Shown: positions 57,021 to 64,000 of the stretch, in pieces
Layout: each line of letters starts with the position of its first letter
How positions within the stretch are numbered: the first letter of the stretch is position 1
Source of the DNA: Codonopsis lanceolata
Lineage: Eukaryota; Streptophyta; Magnoliopsida; Asterales; Campanulaceae
NCBI GenBank assembly: GCA_013146195.2
Contig: CM028384.1
Location: 76,232,728-76,296,727 of the forward strand
Direction: 5' to 3'
Length of the DNA: 64,000 nucleotides
Notes under the pieces: generated by a model
Told to the model about the DNA's origin: nothing
Databases searched by the model: none
The model's input: the letters and a program-made list of their open reading frames with translations, nothing else
Position numbers and translations under genes: made by a program

Positions 57021-58151
57021 CAGGGTCGTTCCTGGGCATAGTCCAAAGGAACGACTGCTTAGAACCCAAAAATATGAAGGGCCCAAAATTTATTTATATG
57101 TATAGTATATATATAATATGTAATATTAATAAATATTAAAAGGGATGGAAAATTATCAATTGGAAACGGCTTAGTTGTAAAGACGACAGGATGCAATAGC
57201 TGGCGAACGATTAGACGAAAGGGTGCTTCGGGTGGACAGAAGGACAGAAGGATAAAACGATCAACGGCAAACAGCAAACCCTCGAGATTCTCAATCTCTT
57301 CAGTCTCCCCAATGTTATCACCGCCAGATTTTTCACTCCACCTTCAGTTCGACTTTCGACAGTTCCTCTTCCCGCAGTTCAATTTCAAAGCAAGAAAAAC
57401 ACTCTCACAGTCTCACTCTGAACCTATCCCTCGAACTCAAAGCCGCTGGCGCCGGTGAAAATAGAGAGGACTGATGATGTAGGTTGGTACTCGTCTAATT
57501 TATTTATTTTCATTATTTCAATTTCAATTTTCAATTTTTCTCCCCTCTTCGATCCTTCGACTCTTCTCTGCTTCAGACCATAAACCCCCCAAACTCATAT
57601 TTCTTGGTTTAATGTTTTTAGGGCTCGTAAATTACTATTTTACTGATCCACAATTTCTTTTCAAAATCTCATAGTCTAAAAATTGTGCAAGTAGATTACA
57701 AATTTACAATATATTTTTCTTTCTTATATGTTGGTGCAGCAAACAATCTAGCTTGATTTGATCTCTGAATCTCTCATATTGCTGGTGTCATTCGGTATTT
57801 CGGTGTCAACCGTGAACCGTCACTAGTGACTAGTGGTTTCCATTTTCTAAGTGGCTGAGGCTGAAGCGATGGCACTGAGCCTGAACTGCTGAACAACTGC
57901 TTGTTTTTCATATCATAATATGTTATCTAAAAAACATCTTTCTATAAATGAAAAAAAGAAAAAAAAAACAAGTAGAACAATTAGTAGAATCACAAAGAGG
58001 AGCTATCGATAAATTTGTTTTTAAAAAAGTAGGCTCTTCTGACGATGGATTGGATTTGGACGATGATAATGTTGAACCATCTATTGAGAATTTAAGTAGA
58101 CCCTTATTCGTTATTTTGCCCCGGGCCTTTGAAATGTCAGGAACGGCCCTG
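57021..58151 (+). mobile_element. hAT deletion derivative with transposase N-terminus
   Basis: Termini CAGGGTCGTTCCTG (57021) and, inverted, CAGGGCCGTTCCTG (ending 58151) differ at one base. They are flanked by GTCATATG on both sides (57012-57019 and 58152-58159, with one extra A on the left). Subterminal AAGGGCCCAAAA and GGCCCGGGGCAAAA text is typical of this hAT group. The 1.13-kb body keeps a 5' leader-like region and the first transposase codons. It ends about 300 bp upstream of RPP1. Confidence 0.85.
57948..58113 (+). pseudogene. N-terminal fragment of an hAT transposase (TTF-type zinc-finger protein)
   Basis: MKKRKKKQVEQLVESQRGAI followed by DKFVFKK is the conserved start of plant TTF-type zinc-finger/hAT proteins. 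After about 55 codons the frame runs into the right terminal repeat, so an internal deletion removed the zinc finger and catalytic parts. Confidence 0.65.
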
Positions 58152-58624
58152 GTCATATGTGATGAAATTATAACAGAAAAAATATATTATATTTGTTTTA
58201 AACCACTAAAGTACATTTTTTGAGAAAAATTATGAAGATACCTTTAATGAAGGAAAGACGCACGGAAAAAGTCACAGTTCAAATTTGTGCGTCGCAAGGA
58301 AAAAAATTGGGCGTTGTTCAAATTTTTAGGTATCGCAATGCAAAAGTCACTACCCAAAATTTGGACATCGCTAGGAAAAAAAAATTAGGCGTCGCAAGGA
58401 AAAAAAATTAGGTGTCGCTCAAAATTTGGACACCGTTCCTCATTAATGTTTTTCTCTATCTTTGTACATTTCTCTCTCATCTCCTCATTAATACTCCTCT
58501 ACCCCTTCTCACTCTCCCCGTCAGCTCACTTTGAATCCCCCTAAACCCATCATTTCACATATAACTCTCTCTCATCTCATTCAATTCTTCAATTCTCTTT
58601 CTCATCTCCTCACTTTGAATGATA

Positions 58625-58898
58625 CTCCCTCTATTCTAAAATATATGTCGTTTTGGAGCTTTTCACATAGACCAAGGAAACATATTGCAAAGACTAAACT
58701 GCCCTTATTTATTTTACTCCAAACATTAATGAGGTGTTTTTTGATACTCTTGCCCAACGAGTCAAACACAAGTTACAGAATCAATAAATATGGGTAGAAT
58801 TGAAAAAAAAAAAAAAGTCCATTGAAAATTGCAAAGTGACATCTATTTTGGAACAAAAAATCTCTCCAGAAACGACATATATTATGGAACAGATTGAG
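58625..58898. mobile_element. Stowaway-type MITE
   Basis: CTCCCTCTATTCTAAAATAT at the left and, inverted, CTCAATCTGTTCCATAATAT at the right both run into ATGTCGTTT. The 274-bp element is flanked by TA on each side (58623-58624, 58899-58900). TA target duplication and CTCCCTCC-like ends define Tc1/mariner-derived Stowaway MITEs. Confidence 0.85.
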
Positions 58899-59956
58899 TA
58901 CACAATAATCACTTTTTCTTTTTTGTCCATTTTAATTCAATATCAAAGTTGCACTTCATTTCTTTCCATCAAAACACCCAACAATGGACTCATTCCTCCA
59001 CACAAAAAAACGACAAACCCACCTCCTAATGATGCAGAAAATTGGGCGTCGCAAGTGGTACAATGAAGAAAATTGGACGTCGTAAGTTCCTAAATAATGA
59101 AAAGGGATTCGTAAGTTGCAACTACACCCACAATTTATGCATCGTAACACGCTCTTCTTCTTCAAACCTGTAATTCACATGGAAGGTACTCTAATCGTTA
59201 ACATTGGTGTCGTTATTCATATCCTCTCTCTGTGTCGTTTTGTATTCGTTGATTTCTTTTCTTGGTTCCAGTACATGGTTTTTGTTTACCAATCACTTAA
59301 ACAAGGGTAACCCAATCAATATAAGAAAATGTTCAATACTTAATATTATATTCTGTCTGGTTTAGAAATCATGTCAGATGGGCTCCATTGAGCATTGTTA
59401 TCAAATATTTTTCAGGATGAAAAATAAGAAGAATTATTGTGCACGAAATGACATATACAATATGATGATCACGCTACATGCAAGGAGTAGAATAGGACCA
59501 AAGGAAGAAGGACATTTTAGGAAGAAAATAATGAAAAAAGACTTATGTGGTTGAATAAAAAATAGAGTAGTGGAGCGATTACAATTTCTAAAAAGAGTAC
59601 CGACCCACAATTATTCATTTATTTAAATTTTGAAATAATTGCGGGCTGGTCCCATTTTGTAAAATTGTAACCTCTCAGGTACTCTTTTTAAAAAAAAAAC
59701 CACAAAAGTAATTTTATGTTTTTTCTTCCTAAAATACTCACACTGCCTCTCCCCTTCATCTTCTTCTTGCTCTCCCCATCATCGTCGTCACTAGTTATTC
59801 CAATTGGGCATGTACGAAACACCTACCTTTCCAACTAAGTCCACGGTTTCAAACCTTTCATCCGAATTTTGCTCTTTGTGAGATAATGAGCTTTGTGAGC
59901 TACTGGCTATACTCTTTCTTACATCTCGAGTCCATTTATTGATTTTTTTAGTAATT

Positions 59957-61066
59957 CTTTGTGTATGAAATAAGGAGATTTAATGAAGTGGATACAAAAT
60001 GAAACATAAAAAAATTGTCGAATAGATTTGAGATCAAATGAAAGATGTGTCAATTCCATATGATAAAAATGCGCAATGATTATGATTGAATTGAAATAAG
60101 GGAGAAGATTAAGCAGAAATCGTAAGAAAAAAATGAAATGAACTAACAGGATTCCTTCGTACATCATTTCCTCACGCATCTTAACAATTCACTTCGATGC
60201 CTCTGTTTTTGTGCGTGTTGGTGAAAGAGTGATGTGATCCTAGGGCCAAGGATTAACACTCTACAAATGGAGGAGATTATGTATGTTATTTGAGTGAATT
60301 TTATTCAACTCTTTTAGTTCTTTGAAAACGTTAGAATTATCAAGTTTATAGTCTTCTAAAAAACTTGTGGCGTCTTTCCTAGCTTATCAACCAAGCTTGG
60401 TGTGTTTGGTTGTGGCGCTTCTAAACCAAGTATCCTATCTCATTAGATAGGGGTGCGGTTTTACACCAACAAGACGACTTGTCTTAGAATGATCTTTGTT
60501 AAGGTGATTTCTTTCCTTCTCTTTTGGTAGAAATTACATCAAAGAGAGAATGGAGAGCTGAAGTCAAGTTGCACGCAATCCACAATGATGCCCACATCGG
60601 AGGCAACGATGCCCACTTGAGAAGAATGCCTCCCATGAATAGTAATAACTTGCGTATGATATAAGGAGATTTCACGAAGTGAATACAAAATGAAGCAAAA
60701 AAAATTTGTCAAACAGATCTGAGATCAAATGAAAGAGGTGTCAATTCCATATGATAAAAATGTGCAATAGTTATGATTGAATTGAAATGAAGGACAAAAT
60801 TAAGCAGAAATCGTAAGAAAAAATGAAATGAAACGTGGTTAGGATCATACTTGTTAAGGAAGTCTTCGTCTACGACAGCTGAAATGTTTAAGAGTCGATT
60901 TCCGATCCCCAACAGTATTCCTTCGTACTTCATTTCCTCACTCATCTTAACAATTCACTTTGATGCCTTCTGTTTTTGTGCGTGTTGGTGAAAGAGAGAA
61001 TGAAGAGTTGAAGTCAAGCTGCATGCAATCCACAACGATGCCCACATCGGAGGCAAGGATGCCCAA
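59957..61066. repeat. Internal direct duplication within the Mutator-like element
   Basis: 59957-60229 plus 60542-60620 is repeated at 60651-61066, with shared runs such as AGGTGTCAATTCCATATGAT and TTTTTGTGCGTGTTGGTGAA. Copy 2 carries an extra 75 bp near 60835-60910. Copy 1 is split by the solo-LTR-like insertion, and copy 2 preserves the pre-insertion sequence. Confidence 0.85.
60230..60541. mobile_element. 312-bp solo-LTR-like insertion with 5-bp TSD
   Basis: Starts TGATGTGATCCTAGGG, ends AAATTACATCA (TGATGT..ACATCA), and is flanked by AAGAG at 60225-60229 and 60542-60546. The paralogous copy at about 60991-61010 reads straight through GGTGAAAGAGAGAATG, giving the empty site. TG..CA ends and a 5-bp duplication indicate an LTR retroelement remnant. 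Confidence 0.8.
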
Positions 61067-61343
61067 TTTTTGAATTGCGATGCCTAACTTTGGGCAGGGG
61101 CTTTGTCTGTGCGTCTTTCCTTCATTAAGGGTATCTTTGACATTTTACCCCTAAAAGTGTAATTAACTGATTGTATAAAAAGAAAGTGGTCTAGAGAGAT
61201 TATAATTTCATTCCATGGGACCGACCCAATTATCACCCTTAAAATTTCCATGGTATTGTAGATTACCAATGGTAAAACAATGTTAAAACTCATTTTACCT
61301 CGTTTCAAAGCAGTTTCTTTACCATTGGTCCATTAGACAAACC

Positions 61344-61634
61344 TGTGAGTACCTCGATTTTTAATCGTTCCCCCGCTACCGAGAAGCAGGTGGTTTTAAA
61401 ATCTTTTAAAGCGCGTGGAAATACACTTGGCCTCAATTGTGGACTTAAAATGTGAGTAATAGAGTCGACATCTTTATTTTAAGGAAAACAAAGTAAAACC
61501 AAAAAGTAACCTGATTTGTAAAGGGTTCGGAGGTTAAGTTACAAGGTAGGAAGGGGTTAGACACCCAACTCGCCCTTTCGGTCTCAAAATAGTTTTTGGC
61601 TAAATATGTTTTTTTATATTTATTTAAACAATTG

Positions 61635-61678
<44 letters not shown>

Positions 61679-62700
61679 AAATTATTACAAACTTACAACA
61701 GCTTCCTTCTTGGAGTTACAAATACATTTATAAAAATTTGGCCATAATAATGGCTCTTTTTAATGTTATTTTCTATAGAATTTCAGGCAACACAACTGCT
61801 TATTTTTCTTACATTTGACTAGTCTAAATAGCAATTTTTTTATAAATAAGAACTTTAATAAACCTACCTCTTGAGAGAGAGTCTTTTTGCTGTTGCTTTG
61901 TTGTGGCGGGGATTCGGGCAGATTGACTGCTCTGATTAGTTGCTTTTCGCCTTGGGATCCGAGTGGCACAACTGCTTGCTTTGCTAGTGTTGTTTGCTTG
62001 CTGGTGTCGGAAACCGGGCAGAGCAACTGGTTGCTTTTTGCTAATTTGACGTCTGGATTCGGGCAAGCCAACTACTCTTTTTGAGATTTTTAGACCGGTG
62101 GAATAGGACGGAATCCTAGCAAGGCAAGTAGGTTTCACTTTAGCCGGAGAGTTTTAGTGTTTGGGGGAGATTTGGAAGAGCTTTGGGGCTAGAGGGAAAA
62201 ATTCCTTCGGCGCTCTCTCAACTGCGCAATGAACTCACTACGTAACTGTGTTTTTCACTGCGTGAGAACTGTGTGTCGAATGTCTGAACTCACAAGTCGG
62301 TGCCTTTTATTTATAGGCTGGGAACGAGGATTCCTTCGTGGTTAAGTTTTACTTTATGTGCTTCATCGGCTTGTACTGCGTGCTGAGAGAATTGCACCAA
62401 AGGCCAACTGCTACAGTGCTTGAGGCACTGTTAGGCGTTGCCCATAGGAGGTCTGGGTGCGGCGCCTGGGATGGCTATGGGCGGCGCCCATGGCCATTTT
62501 TGTCCTCTTTTTTGGCACTTAGGCCCTCTGCATTTCTCTGTTTATGCATCCTGTTTTTTCCTTTACATTTTCAATCATGTAACTTGACATTTGTTAGTCC
62601 TTTTAACATATCTTAATATTTTATGTTATGTTACATATCATGGGTACGAAATTTGAGTGTCTAAAGAACTCAAAATCAACTATTAATTTAGCAAAAAAAA
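61344..62700 (+). repeat. Ogre/Tat-like Gypsy LTR (copy B)
   Basis: Starts TGTGAGTACCTCGATTTTTA. It shares with copy A (22111) the GGGTTCGGAGG..AAGTTACA and CCCAACTCGCCCTTTCGGTC landmarks, GGGCAGA.TGACTGCT phrases, and ACTTGACATTTGTTAG..GGGTACGAA (62579-62655). An (AT)n tract lies at 61636-61675. Open frames in it are not genes. The right border is uncertain. Confidence 0.5.
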
Positions 62701-64000
62701 TCCTTGTAGATGATGCTGTAATTTACTTTTCAGAGAATTAATCAATGTAATAAGTTTTAACCATATCTTCTTGACTTATAGTAAGAACTTTATTCGTTGA
62801 TAGATAGTTTGAGCATAGATACACATCATTCTTTAATTCCAAAAGGAAACTGCGCAAAGGACAAGCCTTGAAGAATCATGGAAAGATTGACAATATGATA
62901 CAAGGCTTGGAGGAAAAGTTCGAGTGTTTAAAAGACAAGTTTGAAAGTTCTGAATAGTCAAGTGGAAAGGCGCACTCACGAACACTATTTGACGCGCTTG
63001 GGAGGCAGAAACATGTAATTTTGGTCGCGTTCACGACAAAAAAGGCGCGTGCAGAACAAGGCACACTTGGTGCCACACAAGATTGTGAAAATTTCGAGCC
63101 TTCTCTTTCTTTATTGGATTAATATGTACCATAGTTGTTTTAGCATAAAAAAGTGCCATCTAAACTTTGTATTCGAGAGTATTTAGAGATAATTGATTAT
63201 TGAGTTTGAGTTTTCACATATTGTGAGCTTGTGAAAATTTATCTTCGATTTGGAATTTTTTTTTTTTTTGAAAAAACTTACCAAACTTTGTATCTTTTGT
63301 TCCTAGTTATTGTAACTAGCAGGTTGAAGATGCACACCAAGGTTCTAAGGTTCATCAATTCGCCATTGGGTTAAGCGAAGCTCATTATCAATTTTTTTTC
63401 TATTCGTACGCTCGTCGTTTTTGACTCATCACATGCTGGTTTCATCTTTGTATTCGTTCTTGGGTCCACGTCACTTTAGTTAATGAAAATGTGTATCAAA
63501 TATTTGTGTATGTTGTCCTGTATAATTATATATTGCTATTATAAATCCCAATTCAATAAGAAAACCTAGTTGACTTCAATTTAAAAAAAATAAATTCTAA
63601 ACTAATTAGGAAATACAATAATATTTGACATCTAAATAATAAATAATAAAGACTTCTAAAGAATGGAGTAATGATTTTAATTAAATCGGGGTTGGTTTAA
63701 TATCCAACAAATAACATTGTCTCAAAAGAGAAATACATTGCCAACACGTGTCTTATCATCAACAATCAACAATCGCAATATGTAAGGGTAAAATAGGGAC
63801 TTCCTATTTTATTTAATTAATTATTGTTCCCTTTCTTGGTCCTAAAGCAATGGTAAGTAATTGACATAATTTAATCACATTCAAAAAGCTCTTAAGAGTC
63901 CATAATCAAAGTGGACAATATCTTTGGTAGATCCTTGAATTAAATTAGGAAACTAATTTAGGAAACTAACCTTTTATTTCATAATATTTTATGTTTCTTT
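62701..64000. other. Gene-free AT-rich tail of the window
   Basis: No gene, RNA gene or defined repeat border is recognised. Sequence around 62960-63070 has several GCGCG-containing phrases (GACGCGCTTGGG, AAGGCGCGTGCAG) that look like retroelement LTR text, and short open frames are uninformative. Confidence 0.4.

Larger units (their letters stand above)
58226..61150. mobile_element. Mutator-like inverted-repeat element with nested insertions
   Basis: TTAATGAAGGAAAGACGCAC at about 58244-58263 is present inverted at about 61109-61128. The similarity extends outward (GAAGATACC / AAAGATACC; AATTATG / AAATGTC) over roughly 45 bp on each side. Just inside the left arm are four GGCGTCGCAAGGAAAAAA-like tandem units (58286-58440), and related TTGCGATGCC text is next to the right arm. 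No transposase is recognised. Target duplications were not identified, so the superfamily is inferred from long inverted termini. It contains a Stowaway MITE, a solo-LTR-like insertion and an internal duplication. Confidence 0.55.

Noticed and set aside
1..64000. CRISPR arrays, prokaryotic operons or organellar DNA
   Set aside because: No regularly spaced identical repeats with unique spacers, no bacterial gene layout and no plastid or mitochondrial genes were seen.

Overview
This is plant nuclear DNA, probably from a eudicot. The genes are intron-containing and plant-specific (a ribosomal P1 protein, a plant-type VPS8, a RING1-like Polycomb protein, a WAT1-like transporter). They sit among many Copia and Gypsy LTR retrotransposons, hAT, CACTA and Mutator-like DNA transposons and small MITEs. 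I see no bacterial, organellar or CRISPR sequence. A run of exactly 100 N at 28216-28315 is a scaffold gap, so the two halves of the window are linked only by scaffolding.

Left half (1-28215). 1-5271 is gene-free Gypsy-like LTR/UTR sequence carrying a clean 1,061-bp hAT element with a perfect 8-bp target duplication (1199-2259). It ends in a Gypsy LTR broken by a CACTA terminus at 5272. 5983-10980 holds three partial host genes, all on the minus strand: the first two exons of a CinA/nucleotidyltransferase-like gene, a RING1-like gene lacking its 5' exons, and an unidentified gene fragment. A WAT1-like pseudogene (14.7-15.1 kb) and a broken CACTA Transposase_24 gene with its 3' terminus (15.8-17.75 kb) follow. 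Then come a Gypsy LTR, a 5'-truncated retroposed copy, and the 5' part of a Sirevirus-type Copia element (19.58-22.11 kb). The latter is interrupted by an Ogre/Tat-like LTR block that carries a plant-mobile-domain (PMD) open frame (22.1-28.2 kb).

Right half (28316-64000). A second Sirevirus with pol, an additional env-position frame and a 3' LTR (28.3-36.95 kb) lies in an intron of a VPS8 gene. That gene runs on the minus strand from 48813 to 37054. A complete 4.95-kb Copia element with identical 138-bp LTRs occupies another VPS8 intron (40921-45867). The VPS8 5' side ends abruptly against a 5'-truncated third Copia (48814-52533). Next are an hAT transposase gene remnant (53.3-55.3 kb) and the only gene here that looks fully intact, the 60S acidic ribosomal protein P1 gene (56057-56570, minus) with a leader intron and a telo-box/site II promoter. 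The final 7 kb contains an hAT deletion derivative, a Mutator-like inverted-repeat element with nested Stowaway and solo-LTR insertions, and a second Ogre/Tat-like LTR.

The most unusual signal is at the sequence level. In the RING1-like gene and two retroelements, at least eleven reading-frame breaks lie exactly on CG dinucleotides where one extra base (making CAG or CTG) would restore the conserved frame. VPS8 exons are mostly free of this. A base-calling error at CHG-methylated cytosines is the simplest explanation, so many apparent pseudogene lesions here may not be biological.
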